From assembly GCF_947491715.1 (NCBI RefSeq), contig NZ_CANLKR010000001.1, positions 124,001-188,000 on the forward strand: DNA of 64,000 nucleotides. The letters run 5' to 3'. Positions 21,840 to 31,961 of this stretch are shown in pieces. Position numbers and translations under genes: made by a program. The notes beneath the pieces are model-generated. The model saw only the letters and a program-made list of their open reading frames with translations. It had not been told where the DNA came from and ran no database searches. The first letter of the stretch is position 1. Each line of letters starts with the position of its first letter. This stretch comes from an uncultured Shewanella sp. (GTDB taxonomy: Bacteria > Pseudomonadota > Gammaproteobacteria > Enterobacterales > Shewanellaceae).

Positions 21840-22223
21840 ATGAAAATAAAGCTATTGATCGGCTTGTTGTCTATATTTGGAGCCGCGCAAGTGAGCGCAA
21901 CACAAATTGCCGCTTGTAATAAAAATGTTAGCAGTACAGCTTGTCAAGATTATTTGCAAGGGGTGGTCGATGGTGCACTTATGCATAGAATGGACAGTTC
22001 ACAAAAAGATATTGTGCCTGATTCTTATGCAAAAAGGGCATTAAAATATCGAAGTGGCCAACGCTTCAAAGAAGCGAATCGCATGTATTGTCAGGGAAGG
22101 ATCCCTGACAGGGAGTCATTAGTCTCAGGATTGGGGGAGGCATTTATCACCAGTGAGATTAATGATGTGACAGCATTAAAAGGCGTCATGCTTAACTTAA
22201 TGGATTGTAATCGAAATCAATAA
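21840..22223 (+). CDS. Small exported protein, possibly Rap1a/Tai-like
   Basis: 127 residues with a clear signal peptide (MKIKLLIGLLSIFGAAQVSA) and four Cys in the mature part (IAACNK, TACQDY, YCQGRIP, MDCNRNQ). DYLQGVVDGA followed by YCQGRIPDRESLVSGLGEAFI and a final Cys recalls the Rap1a/Tai pattern of periplasmic small proteins, some of which give immunity to T6SS amidases. This is a weak resemblance and no effector is nearby. It starts 2 bp after nhaA and is surely co-transcribed with it. Confidence 0.65.
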   Translation: MKIKLLIGLLSIFGAAQVSATQIAACNKNVSSTACQDYLQGVVDGALMHRMDSSQKDIVPDSYAKRALKYRSGQRFKEANRMYCQGRIPDRESLVSGLGEAFITSEINDVTALKGVMLNLMDCNRNQ

Positions 22224-22282
22224 CACTTAATGAATGACCTGAGTGTATTGTTACTGAGAGAACCTTTGTGAAAATAGAGATG

Positions 22283-22613
22283 TATACCCGTGATACTTGA
22301 AGATGCAGGATTCAGCTGGAATTAAAAGCCTTTTAGGCAAGGTCATTAATTGCTCCTGCATAAATGACATTTCCATCATCCTTGATGGTCAGCTTGAAGA
22401 GCGTGCCTAGTCATTCTAAGCTGATGTTCAATAACGCAGTATAAAAGGCCTTGCTTTTACATATAAAGAGGCCAGCCCCTTGGGAGTCTGTAAAATCACC
22501 TACATCGAAGTTGTATCACCTTAAAAGGCAATAAGCATTCTTGCAATAATACGCCTTGAATTAGGCACTTTTACAGGCTCTGAAAACATGCATCTTCAAG
22601 TATCACGGGTATA
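22283..22613. mobile_element. 331-bp MITE-like element with 25-bp perfect terminal inverted repeats
   Basis: Bases 22283-22307 (TATACCCGTGATACTTGAAG plus ATGCA) are the exact reverse complement of 22589-22613. The interior has no ORF of note. The flanks are compatible with a TA duplication, but the ends are ambiguous because the repeat itself begins with TATA. The size, perfect termini and lack of coding capacity fit a MITE. The right end lies 6 bp before the nhaR ATG. Confidence 0.8.
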
Positions 22614-22619
22614 AACTGG

Positions 22620-23510
22620 ATGATTAATTTGAATTATAACCATCTGTATTATTTTTGGATGATCCAAAAGAAAGGTTCTGTTGCGAAAGCGGCTGACACA
22701 TTATGCTTAACGCCACAAACAATAACGGGGCAAATAAAGGTGCTCGAAGCGCGGTTAAATGGTCGGCTATTTACGCGTGAGGGGAGGCAACTAGCCCCAA
22801 CTGAATTGGGCAAGTTAGTTTATCGTTATGCTGATAAAATGTTTAGCTTAAGCTATGAAATGCTAGATATTATTAATTATCAGAAGGATAAAAAAACACT
22901 CTTTGAAGTGGGGATTGCTGATGTACTATCCAAGGAGTTAGTAGGCGATATTTTATTATCCGTGATGTCTGATGACGATAGTTTGCACTTGGCTTGTTTT
23001 GAAGCGACCCATGACGATTTAATGGCGAGATTGCGCGAACATAAATTGGACATTATTTTATCTGATTGTGCTGGCGGCTCACTCAAATATCCTGAGATTT
23101 TATCTAAAAAATTAGGAGAAAGTGGAGTGGCTTTTTTTGCCCATAAGCCGCTTTCAAAGCCTTTTCCTTTTTGTCTTGAGCAAGAGAAATTACTTATTCC
23201 TGGAAGGCGGACTTCGTTAGGGCAGCAGTTAGTGCACTGGTTTGATGAAAAAGGACTAAAAATCCGTATATTAGGAGAGTTTGATGATTCTGCTATGATG
23301 AACGCATTTGGATTTTCAAACCAAGGTATTTTTGTTGTTCCCAGTATTTATAAGCAATCTGTGATAAAGCGCGGTATGCATCTACTTGGGGAAACTGCTG
23401 AGGTAAAAGAGTATTATCATATGATGTTTGCTGAACGTATGATCCAACATCCTGCGGTAAAACGATTACTCGAAATGGACTTTACCGCTTTTTTTACACC
23501 TAGAGACTGA
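22620..23510 (+). CDS. nhaR: LysR-family activator NhaR
   Basis: Na+-responsive activator of nhaA. The 296 residues align well with E. coli NhaR from the first residues: NYNHLYYFW, TPQTITGQI, LGKLVYRYADKMFSLSYEML, LLIPGRRTSLGQ, ILGEFDDSAMM and MFAERMIQHPAVKRL. The start ATG at 22620 is supported by this alignment. The ribosome-binding site is poor (ACGGGTATAAACTGG before ATG), and part of it comes from the end of the MITE-like element. Confidence 0.93.
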   Translation: MINLNYNHLYYFWMIQKKGSVAKAADTLCLTPQTITGQIKVLEARLNGRLFTREGRQLAPTELGKLVYRYADKMFSLSYEMLDIINYQKDKKTLFEVGIADVLSKELVGDILLSVMSDDDSLHLACFEATHDDLMARLREHKLDIILSDCAGGSLKYPEILSKKLGESGVAFFAHKPLSKPFPFCLEQEKLLIPGRRTSLGQQLVHWFDEKGLKIRILGEFDDSAMMNAFGFSNQGIFVVPSIYKQSVIKRGMHLLGETAEVKEYYHMMFAERMIQHPAVKRLLEMDFTAFFTPRD

Positions 23511-23628
23511 ATAAAAGGATATCAGTTTTTCAGATTGTCATTGAAGGATTGTCGACAGTAGACGTTAAGGGCTGATAGACTAGTAGGCAGAGCATGTGTG
23601 AACGATAACCTATTCGAGGAGCAAGAGC

Positions 23629-23880
23629 TTGTCTGAGCCAATGAAGATTGCAAGAGTAAGGTGGGCGTGCCGTAGAGGTATGTTAGAGTTGGATGTGTTA
23701 TTTCAACCATTTGTAGAAAAGTATTATGAACAACTGAGTGATGATGACAAATTCATTTTTGTTCGTTTATTGGAGTGCGAAGATCCTGAATTATTTGCAT
23801 GGTTCATGGGACATGAAACTTGTCAGGTGCCAGAATTAGCTGATATGGTAGTCAAAGTACGTGGGCGAGCAGCGCCATAG
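23629..23880 (+). CDS. sdhE: FAD assembly factor SdhE
   Basis: Promotes covalent attachment of FAD to succinate dehydrogenase and fumarate reductase flavoproteins. The 83 residues contain the conserved RRGMLELD (RGxxE motif) and DKFIFVRLLECEDPELFAWFMGH. The TTG at 23629 is chosen because GAGGAG at 23616-23621 is 7 bases upstream. An in-frame ATG at 23641 would give 79 residues but lacks a close ribosome site. It overlaps ygfX by 20 bases. Confidence 0.93.
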   Translation: MSEPMKIARVRWACRRGMLELDVLFQPFVEKYYEQLSDDDKFIFVRLLECEDPELFAWFMGHETCQVPELADMVVKVRGRAAP

Positions 23881-24274
23881 CTTTTCAATAGCATCATCTT
23901 TTGACCAGCGGTTAACTCTGGTCATATCTTATTTATTTTTTCTTTCCTCTTTTTTGTTTTGGCCACAAAGCGATAGTAGAATCTTTTTATTTGTGGAATT
24001 AGGCCTATTCATTGCGTTGACAGCATTTTTTATTCGGCAGTGGTGGTGTTTAATTCGTTGGCATTGTGGGTTTAGTTTATCGACCTCGGGTTCTGGAATT
24101 TTTGCAGATGGACAACAATTTGTACTAGTAAGGCGAGCCTTTATTAGTGCTTTTGTTGTGATTTTTTATTATCAGTGTGTGGGTGAAAGCAAAAAGAAAA
24201 TGCTTGTCGTGTGGAGTGATATGTTAACCGACACAGATTATCGGCATTTGTGTCGGTTATTATGTCAACAATAA
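23861..24274 (+). CDS. ygfX: YgfX-like membrane protein
   Basis: 137 residues with two adjacent membrane helices (about 18-34 and 40-57) and a soluble C-terminal part ending VWSDMLTDTDYRHLCRLLC, which matches the YgfX/CptA family pattern. In E. coli it sits next to sdhE (ygfY), and roles in cell shape or as a toxin partner have been proposed; the function is unsettled. The GTG start lies inside the sdhE coding end, so the two are translationally linked. It is convergent with nadB with 8 bp between stops. Confidence 0.82.
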   Translation: MGEQRHSFSIASSFDQRLTLVISYLFFLSSFLFWPQSDSRIFLFVELGLFIALTAFFIRQWWCLIRWHCGFSLSTSGSGIFADGQQFVLVRRAFISAFVVIFYYQCVGESKKKMLVVWSDMLTDTDYRHLCRLLCQQ

Positions 24275-24282
24275 AGATGTGC

Positions 24283-25905
24283 CTATTTTGTTGACTCAGG
24301 ACGAAGGACAGTTGGGCCTGAATGGGGCAATTTTTCTGGGTGGTCAATGTTATAGTGTAAGCCACGGCTTTCTTTTCTATTCATTGCACAGCGGATGATG
24401 AGCTCAGCGACTTGGACTAAATTTCTGAGTTCTAACAAGTGGTTGGATACACGGAAATGTTGATAATATTCTTCAATCTCTTGTTGTAATAACGAGCAGC
24501 GTCTTAGTGCTCTTTCTAAGCGTTTGTCTGAACGGACAATGCCCACATAATCCCACATAAAGAGTCTTAGCTCATGCCAATTATGTGCGATGACCACTTC
24601 TTCATCAGAATTTGAGACTTGACTGTCATCCCAAGGGGGGATGTCACTTGGCATACGCACTTTGTTGAGTTGATTGTCGATATCTTCACTGGCTGCTCGA
24701 GCAAAGACCAGACATTCTAACAAGGAATTGCTGGCTAGACGGTTTGCCCCATGTAAGCCTGTGTAGGCCACTTCACCGATAGCATAAAGTCCATTTATGT
24801 CAGTTTGTCCGTGCAAATCGGCCATGACACCACCACAAGTATAGTGCGCTGCAGGCACAACAGGAATGGGGTCGGTTGTGATATCGATACCCAGTTCTAG
24901 ACAGCGTTGGTAAATCGTTGGAAAGTGTTTGATGATAAAATCAGCGGGCTTATGGGTAATATCTAAATAAACGCAATCTGAGCCGAGTCTTTTCATCTCA
25001 AAGTCGATAGCACGCGCTACAATATCTCGAGGGGCCAATTCTGCGCGTTTATCAAAATCGGGCATAAACCTGCTGCCATCAGGTCGACGTAGAAAGGCAC
25101 CTTCTCCTCGTAATGCTTCAGTGAGCAAGAAGTTACGAGCATCGGCATGATAGAGGCAGGTTGGGTGGAATTGGTTAAATTCCATATTAGCTACTCTGCA
25201 GCCTGCTCGCCAAGCCATCGCGATACCATCACCTGAAGCGACATCTGGATTAGAAGTATATTGGTACACTTTTGAGCTACCACCCGTTGCAAGTGCAACA
25301 AAGCGAGCTTTGATGGTTTCGACTTGTTCGCTTTGTCTGTTCCACACATAAGCACCTTGTACACGGTTGCCTGGACGATTGAGTTTGCGTGTGGTGATAA
25401 GGTCAATGGCGTTGTACTTTTCAAAAACATGTATATTAGGATGTTTTTTAACACATTCTTGTAAAGTCACTTGGACTTCTTTACCCGTAGCATCAGCCGC
25501 ATGTAGAATACGTCTGTGACTGTGACCCCCTTCACGGGTTAAATGGTATGCTGCATCAGCAGGAATATGACCGTCTTCGTTTTCTTCTTTATCGAAGGCT
25601 ACCCCACATTGAATGAGCCAGCGAATCGCCGCTTGTGCATTTTCTGCTGTAAAACTAACAACGCTGGGATCGCAAAGACCAGCCCCTGCGATTAGCGTAT
25701 CAGATACATGGGATTCAATGGTATCGTCTTCGTCAAATACAGAAGCGATGCCCCCTTGGGCATAATAAGTGGATCCTTCACTTAGAGGACCTTTTGAAAG
25801 TAAAATAACTTTTGACTTTTCAGCAAGATGTAATGCTAAAGTGAGACCAGCTGCGCCGCTGCCAATAACCAAAATGTCAGATTGGTGTTCAACTACTTGT
25901 TTCAT
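24283..25905 (-). CDS. nadB: L-aspartate oxidase
   Basis: FAD enzyme oxidising L-aspartate to iminoaspartate, the first step of NAD synthesis. The 540 residues are the normal length. Visible are the dinucleotide motif [25 protein letters not shown], the active-site segment [39 protein letters not shown] FAD contacts, and a C-terminal helical domain. It is divergent from rpoE as in E. coli. Confidence 0.97.
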   Translation of the reverse strand: MKQVVEHQSDILVIGSGAAGLTLALHLAEKSKVILLSKGPLSEGSTYYAQGGIASVFDEDDTIESHVSDTLIAGAGLCDPSVVSFTAENAQAAIRWLIQCGVAFDKEENEDGHIPADAAYHLTREGGHSHRRILHAADATGKEVQVTLQECVKKHPNIHVFEKYNAIDLITTRKLNRPGNRVQGAYVWNRQSEQVETIKARFVALATGGSSKVYQYTSNPDVASGDGIAMAWRAGCRVANMEFNQFHPTCLYHADARNFLLTEALRGEGAFLRRPDGSRFMPDFDKRAELAPRDIVARAIDFEMKRLGSDCVYLDITHKPADFIIKHFPTIYQRCLELGIDITTDPIPVVPAAHYTCGGVMADLHGQTDINGLYAIGEVAYTGLHGANRLASNSLLECLVFARAASEDIDNQLNKVRMPSDIPPWDDSQVSNSDEEVVIAHNWHELRLFMWDYVGIVRSDKRLERALRRCSLLQQEIEEYYQHFRVSNHLLELRNLVQVAELIIRCAMNRKESRGLHYNIDHPEKLPHSGPTVLRPESTK

Positions 25906-26013
25906 CGGGTATCATAGTATCTTCTGTGGGTTTGGTTATAGTAAACTAAGATGGATATTATGGATACAGGCTGATTGCATGTAGAGTATATTCATCATTT
26001 AAATATTTTTTTA

Positions 26014-26040
26014 GAACTTTTTTTTCATTTGTGAGTCTAC
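26014..26040 (+). promoter_or_regulatory. Sigma-E type promoter of rpoE
   Basis: GAACTT at 26014-26019 and GTCTAC at 26035-26040 are separated by 15 bases. They match the sigma-E consensus GGAACTT-N15/16-GTCTAA at most positions. It lies 63 bp before the rpoE start, so rpoE is probably self-activated as in E. coli. Confidence 0.75.
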
Positions 26041-26103
26041 ATACTAGATGTATGAATTCGAGCGACTGAGAGATCAGTACAGATTTAGGAGTAGTCGGCT
26101 CGA

Positions 26104-26682
26104 ATGAGTGGACAAATAAGTGATCAACAATTAGTTGAGCGTGTACAGCGCGGTGACAAAAATGCCTTTAACCTTTTGGTGCTAAAATATCAAAACAAGG
26201 TTGCGAATTTGGTTGTTCGTTATGTACGAAATCAGGCCGATGTACCCGATATCGTACAAGAAGCTTTTATTAAGGCTTATCGAGCTTTACCCAACTTTCG
26301 TGGTGAAAGTGCTTTTTATACTTGGTTGTACCGAATAGCAGTCAATACTGCAAAAAACCATTTGGTTGCACATGGAAGACGTGCGCCAGCAAATGATGTC
26401 GATGTTGAAGATGCTGAATATTATGATGGCAGTGATGCGTTAAAGGAGTTTGCTTCTCCAGAACGGTTAGTGCTCTCCGATGAAATTCAGAAGGTCGTAT
26501 TTGACACGTTAGAGACATTACCACAAGAATTGAAAATGGCTATTTCGTTACGTGAGCTTGATGGAATGAGTTATGAAGATATCGCCAATGTCATGGATTG
26601 CCCTGTTGGGACAGTTCGGTCGCGTATTTTTAGAGCTCGAGAAGCAATCGATAAAAAGCTACAGCCTTTGCTGGAGCGATAG
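26104..26682 (+). CDS. rpoE: Extracytoplasmic stress sigma factor RpoE
   Basis: ECF sigma factor (sigma-E, 192 residues) directing transcription of envelope stress genes. Region 2 shows NAFNLLVLKYQNKVANLVVRYV and the -10 recognition part VPDIVQEAFIKAYRALPNFRG. Region 4 shows LPQELKMAISLRELDGMSYE and CPVGTVRSRIFRARE. Near identity to E. coli RpoE over these motifs. First gene of rpoE-rseABC, held by the anti-sigma RseA encoded next. Confidence 0.97.
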   Translation: MSGQISDQQLVERVQRGDKNAFNLLVLKYQNKVANLVVRYVRNQADVPDIVQEAFIKAYRALPNFRGESAFYTWLYRIAVNTAKNHLVAHGRRAPANDVDVEDAEYYDGSDALKEFASPERLVLSDEIQKVVFDTLETLPQELKMAISLRELDGMSYEDIANVMDCPVGTVRSRIFRAREAIDKKLQPLLER

Positions 26683-26707
26683 CATTTAAATTGATACAGG
26701 TAGAGAA

Positions 26708-27337
26708 ATGGATAAATTAGGTCAGGAATGGGTGTCTGCAGCCGTTGATGGTGAAGTCGATGAAAAGACGTTGGCTGATTTAGCTAACAATATCGACTTA
26801 CACGAACAGTGGCGAGATTACCAAATTATAGGTGATGCAATGCGTAATGAATTACCCACTGCATTAAATATTGATCTATCGATGAACATCGCTGAGGCTA
26901 TTAAGCAAGAACCTTGCTATAATGTCACTCATATAAACAATACACAGCCTGTCAATGATGCTGCGGAGGCTAATCAGATACCAAAGAAGTCCTCTAAAAT
27001 CATTCCTTTATTTAAGCAATTTGGGCAATATGCTATTGCGGCAAGCGTGGCCTTAGTTGTGGTGGTTAGTGTTGATAACTACAATAAAGATAGCAGTGTT
27101 GATACTACGCCCTTATCTGTTCTGAATACTCGGCCATTAGTCGGTAGTGTGTCGCCTGTGAGTTTACAAACGGGTTCAGTACAGCCTCATTCGGCTTCAA
27201 GTGCAACAAATGAACAGGTTGCTGACCAAAGATTACGTATTAATGCCTATATTCAAGATCATCAATTACAACAAAGGTTGAATAATGATATGAATATAGA
27301 TGACAATAGCCAAATTCAGGCGTTACCGGATCAGTAA
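26708..27337 (+). CDS. rseA: Anti-sigma-E factor RseA
   Basis: Single-pass inner-membrane anti-sigma factor, 209 residues. The N-terminal cytoplasmic sigma-binding domain (QEWVSAAVDGEVDEKTL, WRDYQIIGDAMRNELP) is followed by one membrane segment (about residues 109-125, QYAIAASVALVVVVSV) and a periplasmic part rich in Ser, Gln and Asn. In the family, DegS and RseP cut it under stress and release RpoE. It lies 25 bp after rpoE. Confidence 0.93.
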   Translation: MDKLGQEWVSAAVDGEVDEKTLADLANNIDLHEQWRDYQIIGDAMRNELPTALNIDLSMNIAEAIKQEPCYNVTHINNTQPVNDAAEANQIPKKSSKIIPLFKQFGQYAIAASVALVVVVSVDNYNKDSSVDTTPLSVLNTRPLVGSVSPVSLQTGSVQPHSASSATNEQVADQRLRINAYIQDHQLQQRLNNDMNIDDNSQIQALPDQ

Positions 27338-27343
27338 TTATAT

Positions 27344-28309
27344 ATGTCATTAATTTTTAATAGAGCTAATGTGCGTTTTTTAGCGTTGGCTCTTTTGGCC
27401 TTCTCGTGCCCTACATGGGCACAAGAAGCTATTTCTGCAAAAGCTTGGTTAGAGAATATGAGCCAAGCTTTACACGAGAAAGAATACAAAGTCTCCGTTA
27501 TCCAACTTCAAGCGGAGCATATCAGTCCTTTGGTGTATATTCATGGTAAAGTGGATAGTCAGGAAGTGGCTTTTCTTGAATACCTCAATGGTCCTCCACA
27601 AAGTGCTGTGAGAGTCGGCGATACAGTGAGCTTTATTGAATATCAACAAGCGCCCTACAGTGTCAACGCTAAACGTATTCCGGGGATCCTCCCTGCTGGT
27701 TTTGCAGGTAATATTGACAGGTTAGAGTCGGGTTATCAGTTTGTCTTAGGGGGGCGAAGCCGCCTTGCTGGGCGACCGAGCCAATTGGTTCGTTTAATAC
27801 CAAAAGATGATTTTCGATATGGTTATCAAATTTGGCTCGATATGGAAACGGCACTGCCGTTACGTTATGATTTATTAACTAAAGATAAACAGCTGCTTGA
27901 ACAATTATTAGTCGTGGAGTTATTGGTTTTGGACAAAGCCCCAGCGATTTTAATTGAAGCTAAGAAGCAAGAGTGGCCTTCTGTGGTGGTACAAGCTTCT
28001 AGCGCTAAAAAGGCACAGTGGCATTTTAGTTGGTTGCCTCAAGGTTTTACAGTACAAACCAATGATCAACATCGATTAATTGGTAATAATGAGTCTGTTG
28101 AATATATTGCACTCAGTGATGGTTTAGCCAATATATCAGTTTATATCTCTAAAGTGGGAGACAGTCCTTTGCCTGAAGGGTTAGTGACGCGCAATGGTTT
28201 GGGGTTGTCAGCTGAAGTCGTAGGCGATCACGAAGTGGTCGCTGTGGGTAAAGTACCCAGTGAAACCTTAACACGCATAGCTAAAAGCCTTGTCATTGGA
28301 GCCCAGTGA
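27344..28309 (+). CDS. rseB: Periplasmic regulator RseB
   Basis: Periplasmic protein that binds RseA and shields it from DegS; LPS and lipid intermediates displace it. 321 residues: signal peptide ending at CPTWA, then a MucB/RseB N-terminal domain (AKAWLENMSQALHEKEYKV) with a lipoprotein-carrier-like fold, and a C-terminal domain (HFSWLPQGFTV, YIALSDGLANISVYI). It lies 6 bp after rseA and 10 bp before the rseC start. Confidence 0.93.
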   Translation: MSLIFNRANVRFLALALLAFSCPTWAQEAISAKAWLENMSQALHEKEYKVSVIQLQAEHISPLVYIHGKVDSQEVAFLEYLNGPPQSAVRVGDTVSFIEYQQAPYSVNAKRIPGILPAGFAGNIDRLESGYQFVLGGRSRLAGRPSQLVRLIPKDDFRYGYQIWLDMETALPLRYDLLTKDKQLLEQLLVVELLVLDKAPAILIEAKKQEWPSVVVQASSAKKAQWHFSWLPQGFTVQTNDQHRLIGNNESVEYIALSDGLANISVYISKVGDSPLPEGLVTRNGLGLSAEVVGDHEVVAVGKVPSETLTRIAKSLVIGAQ

Positions 28310-28319
28310 GGATCGTTTT

Positions 28320-28763
28320 ATGATGGAAGAAATGGCAAAGGTGATTGCTTGTGATGAAACCGGCTGGATAAGAGTGGAAGTCAAGGTAAAAAGTGCGTGT
28401 AATCATTGTGATAATAATGATTCTTGCGGTACTTCTGCTGTGTCTCAAGCCTTTTCTTCAAAGTCACAACAGTTCTCGATAATGAGTGACAAACCTTACC
28501 CTATTGGTGAGTGGTTAAAAATTGGTTTACCTGAAAGTGTGATTTTAAAAGCGGCTGCTTTAGTCTATTTATTACCTTTGATTGGCTTTTTTCTTGGGGC
28601 GTTTTTAGCGACTCGCGTTTTTGCCGTCTCCGATCTCTTTGCTTTTGTTTTAGGTGTTGTGGGTGCGAGCTTAACTTGGAGGCTTGCGCGGGTCAAAGCG
28701 GCTTACATGGAAAAAACGGCTCAACCTGTTATTTTAGCCCACATTGGACAGCGAATTAATTAA
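28320..28763 (+). CDS. rseC: RseC/MucC-family membrane protein
   Basis: 147 residues with two membrane helices (about 75-93 and 98-117). A Cys-rich N-terminal part has CNHCDNNDSCGTS, matching the four-Cys motif of RseC/MucC. The family modulates sigma-E and has been linked to Rnf/SoxR reduction. The ATG at 28320 is chosen because GTGAGGA at 28306-28312 precedes it by 7 bases; the frame opens earlier, inside rseB, without a good site. Confidence 0.9.
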   Translation: MMEEMAKVIACDETGWIRVEVKVKSACNHCDNNDSCGTSAVSQAFSSKSQQFSIMSDKPYPIGEWLKIGLPESVILKAAALVYLLPLIGFFLGAFLATRVFAVSDLFAFVLGVVGASLTWRLARVKAAYMEKTAQPVILAHIGQRIN

Positions 28764-28968
28764 AGCCTTTAAGGAGATTATTTTATTTTTATTCGATTTA
28801 AAGTGCTGAAAATTAACAGATAAATTATTTTTGTTAACTTGCTTCTCTAATTTAGCTCGCTTTTTTTGTCGTTATGTTAATAATCAAGATTGGTATTGTC
28901 TGTTTGATAAGGTACAATTCCGCACTTTTAGAATTCTTTTCAACTTCGAGTTTAGTCATCCCAGCATA

Positions 28969-30759
28969 ATGAAGCATATAAGAAACTTTTCAATTATTGC
29001 CCATATCGACCATGGCAAGTCGACACTATCAGACCGCCTAATTCAAGATTGTGGAGGTTTGTCTGATCGTGAAATGGCTGCGCAAGTTCTAGACTCAATG
29101 GAGCTGGAACGTGAGCGTGGCATTACTATTAAAGCACAGAGTGTCACCTTAGATTATAAAGCTGATGATGGTGAAACTTACCAATTAAACTTTATTGATA
29201 CGCCAGGTCATGTGGACTTCTCTTATGAGGTTTCTCGCTCTTTAGCAGCATGTGAAGGCGCATTGTTGGTTGTTGATGCAGGTCAAGGTGTTGAAGCGCA
29301 AACGCTTGCTAACTGTTATACCGCATTAGAAATGGATCTTGATGTGGTACCGATTTTAAATAAAATCGATTTACCTCAAGCCGACCCTGAGCGTGTTGCT
29401 GATGAAATTGAAGATATTGTGGGGATTGAAGCTGCTGATGCGGTTAGATGCTCTGCAAAAACGGGCCTAGGTATCAAAGCGGTATTAGAAGATATCGTGT
29501 CTAAAATTCCGCCGCCAAAAGGAGACCCAGATGGGCCGCTTCAAGCCCTGATCATCGATTCTTGGTTTGATAGCTATTTAGGCGTTGTGTCCTTAGTTCG
29601 AATTAAAAATGGTATATTGCGTAAAGGCGATAAATTTAAAGTCATGTCAACGGGTCAGACACACAATGCTGATCGCGTCGGTATTTTTACGCCGAAGCAA
29701 ACCGATACTCCACAACTGGGTACAGGTGAGGTAGGCTATGTAATTGCTGGTATTAAAGAAATTCATGGTGCGCCCGTCGGTGATACATTGACACTTGCCA
29801 AACACGGGGCTGAATTGCCTTTGCCTGGCTTTAAAAAAGTCAAGCCTCAGGTGTATGCGGGTGTTTTTCCGATTTCTACTGATGATTATGAAAACTTCCG
29901 CGAAGCTTTGAACAAGCTGAGTTTAAACGATGCATCACTTTTCTTTGAGCCAGAAACCTCTTCGGCTTTAGGCTTTGGCTTTCGTATTGGTTTCCTCGGC
30001 TTATTGCACATGGAGATCATTCAAGAGCGTTTAGAGCGAGAATATAATCTTGATTTAATTACCACGGCTCCAACCGTTGTTTATGAGATTGTGGGAACCA
30101 ATGGCGAGATACTCTACGTCGATAACCCGTCTGATTTACCCGCGGTGAATAATATCGAAGAAATGCGCGAGCCTATTGTAGAGACGAATATCTTAGTGCC
30201 TAAGGATTATTTAGGTAATGTGATCACCTTATGCGTTGAAAAACGTGGCGTACAAACCAATATGGTTTATCACGGTAATCAGGTCGCAATTACTTATGAT
30301 ATGCCGATGGCTGAAGTTGTTATGGACTTTTTCGATCGTCTAAAATCAACCAGTCGTGGTTACGCTTCTTTAGAGTATAATTTTAAACGTTTTGAACAAG
30401 CAGATATGGTGAGATTAGACATTTTAATTAACGGTGATCGTGTTGATGCGTTAGCCATGATTATTCATAAGTCTAACGTGCGTTATCGTGGATTGGCCTT
30501 AGTGAATAAGATGAAAGAACTTATTCCACGTCAAATGTTTGATATCGCAGTACAGGCGGCGATTGGTAGCCAAATTATCGCACGTTCTTCTATTAAAGCG
30601 CTACGTAAAGATGTGACCGCTAAATGTTATGGTGGTGATGTGTCTCGTAAGAAGAAGTTGCTGCAAAAACAAAAAGAAGGGAAAAAGCGAATGAAGCAAG
30701 TGGGCAACGTTGAAGTGCCACAAGAAGCCTTCTTAGCTGCCCTTAAGTTGAATGATTAA
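28969..30759 (+). CDS. lepA: Elongation factor 4 (LepA)
   Basis: Ribosome-associated translational GTPase that aids translation initiation or back-translocates stalled ribosomes. 596 residues, the family length, starting [20 protein letters not shown] at 28969. G motifs: HIDHGKST, the switch segment [19 protein letters not shown] and NKIDLPQA. The C-terminal domain ends [20 protein letters not shown], typical of LepA. The frame is open 46 codons earlier but has no family support there. A terminator follows, so lepB is probably transcribed separately. Confidence 0.97.
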   Translation: MKHIRNFSIIAHIDHGKSTLSDRLIQDCGGLSDREMAAQVLDSMELERERGITIKAQSVTLDYKADDGETYQLNFIDTPGHVDFSYEVSRSLAACEGALLVVDAGQGVEAQTLANCYTALEMDLDVVPILNKIDLPQADPERVADEIEDIVGIEAADAVRCSAKTGLGIKAVLEDIVSKIPPPKGDPDGPLQALIIDSWFDSYLGVVSLVRIKNGILRKGDKFKVMSTGQTHNADRVGIFTPKQTDTPQLGTGEVGYVIAGIKEIHGAPVGDTLTLAKHGAELPLPGFKKVKPQVYAGVFPISTDDYENFREALNKLSLNDASLFFEPETSSALGFGFRIGFLGLLHMEIIQERLEREYNLDLITTAPTVVYEIVGTNGEILYVDNPSDLPAVNNIEEMREPIVETNILVPKDYLGNVITLCVEKRGVQTNMVYHGNQVAITYDMPMAEVVMDFFDRLKSTSRGYASLEYNFKRFEQADMVRLDILINGDRVDALAMIIHKSNVRYRGLALVNKMKELIPRQMFDIAVQAAIGSQIIARSSIKALRKDVTAKCYGGDVSRKKKLLQKQKEGKKRMKQVGNVEVPQEAFLAALKLND

Positions 30760-30795
30760 TGACAACTTTCTAAATAGAGACGGATAAAATCAGTT

Positions 30796-30819
30796 GCGCC
30801 GCAGTTTTGCGGCGCTTTT
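30796..30819 (+). terminator. Terminator after lepA
   Basis: Perfect 8-bp GC-rich stem (GCGCCGCA with TGCGGCGC) and a 4-base loop, followed by TTTTA. It splits lepA from lepB, which are co-transcribed in E. coli. Confidence 0.85.
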
Positions 30820-31041
30820 ATTATTCTGGCTCGATAATTGGGTGATTATTTAAAGGATAAGTTTTCTTTAATTGATGACTAATTAATAATTGAAAGCAGT
30901 GTGTTATGGTATAAAGTAGGATGAGTGGTTATGGATTGTTTCTGGCTATGTTGTCTAGATGATCTGTGATTGAATAATTTAGAATTACTATTGATTTGAT
31001 AGTGATTTACTTAACTTAAAAGTGGCAGGAGTGCGTTAACT

Positions 31042-31959
31042 ATGGCAGCTTATTTTTCTCTCATTTTAGTCCTTGTGACGCTGTTTAGTGGCCTGATATG
31101 GTTGGTCGATGCACGTTTGTTTGCCCCAAAACGTCGACAAAAGTTGGCGTTGGCACAAGCTGCGACAGCGGAGTTAAGCGAAGAAAGTGCAGCAAAAATC
31201 ATTCGAGAGCCTTCTATTGTCGAAACGGCGCGCTCTATTTTTCCTGTGATTGCGTTTGTGTTGGTATTACGTTCTTTTATTTATGAGCCTTTTCAAATCC
31301 CATCAGGTTCGATGATGCCCACATTACTGGTTGGGGATTTTATTTTAGTTGAGAAGTTTAGTTATGGCTTAAAAGATCCGGTTTGGCGTAAGAAGCTGAT
31401 TGAAACTGGTGAGCCTAAACGTGGTGATGTAGCGGTTTTTAAATATCCTGAAAATCCTAAAATTGACTATATTAAGCGGGTTGTAGGCTTACCTGGTGAT
31501 ACTATTATATATCGAAACAAACAGTTGTATATCAAACCGGCTTGTATGCAAGGACGTATTGATTGTCCGGCTGCTGAACAGGTGAAACGGGTTGAAGTGA
31601 ATAGTGGTGAGTTTTTTCAAGACGGTACACCTTTAATCCGTTATACAGAGCAGTTAGGTGATGTGAGTCATGATATCTTAATTAATCCAGCAAGACCCGA
31701 TATGATTAATTATTATTTTAGACAGCCCAATTTACCTGTTGGTGAGTTTATTGTGCCACAAGGTCATTATTTTATGATGGGTGACAACCGTGATAATAGC
31801 ACTGACAGTCGATACTGGGGTTTTGTACCAGAAGCCAATTTGGTTGGAAAAGCGGTGGCGATTTGGATGAGTTTTGAATTTGATCGTAAACCTTCTGACT
31901 TTTTACCCACTTGGATCCCAACAGGTGTGCGCTTTAACCGTGTAGGCGGAATTCAATAA
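31042..31959 (+). CDS. lepB: Signal peptidase I
   Basis: Cleaves signal peptides of exported proteins at the outer face of the inner membrane. 305 residues: an N-terminal membrane helix (4-23), a cytoplasmic stretch, a second helix (about 66-81), then the catalytic domain. The nucleophile Ser90 lies in [16 protein letters not shown], the general-base Lys in [12 protein letters not shown], and box E in [15 protein letters not shown]. First gene of lepB-rnc-era-recO-pdxJ-acpS; rnc starts 2 bp later. Confidence 0.97.
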   Translation: MAAYFSLILVLVTLFSGLIWLVDARLFAPKRRQKLALAQAATAELSEESAAKIIREPSIVETARSIFPVIAFVLVLRSFIYEPFQIPSGSMMPTLLVGDFILVEKFSYGLKDPVWRKKLIETGEPKRGDVAVFKYPENPKIDYIKRVVGLPGDTIIYRNKQLYIKPACMQGRIDCPAAEQVKRVEVNSGEFFQDGTPLIRYTEQLGDVSHDILINPARPDMINYYFRQPNLPVGEFIVPQGHYFMMGDNRDNSTDSRYWGFVPEANLVGKAVAIWMSFEFDRKPSDFLPTWIPTGVRFNRVGGIQ

Positions 31960-31961
31960 CT

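Noticed and set aside
22283..22613. Attenuator or riboswitch for nhaR
   Set aside because: The 25-bp perfect repeats are 331 bp apart at the ends of a non-coding block, which fits a MITE better than a cis RNA switch.
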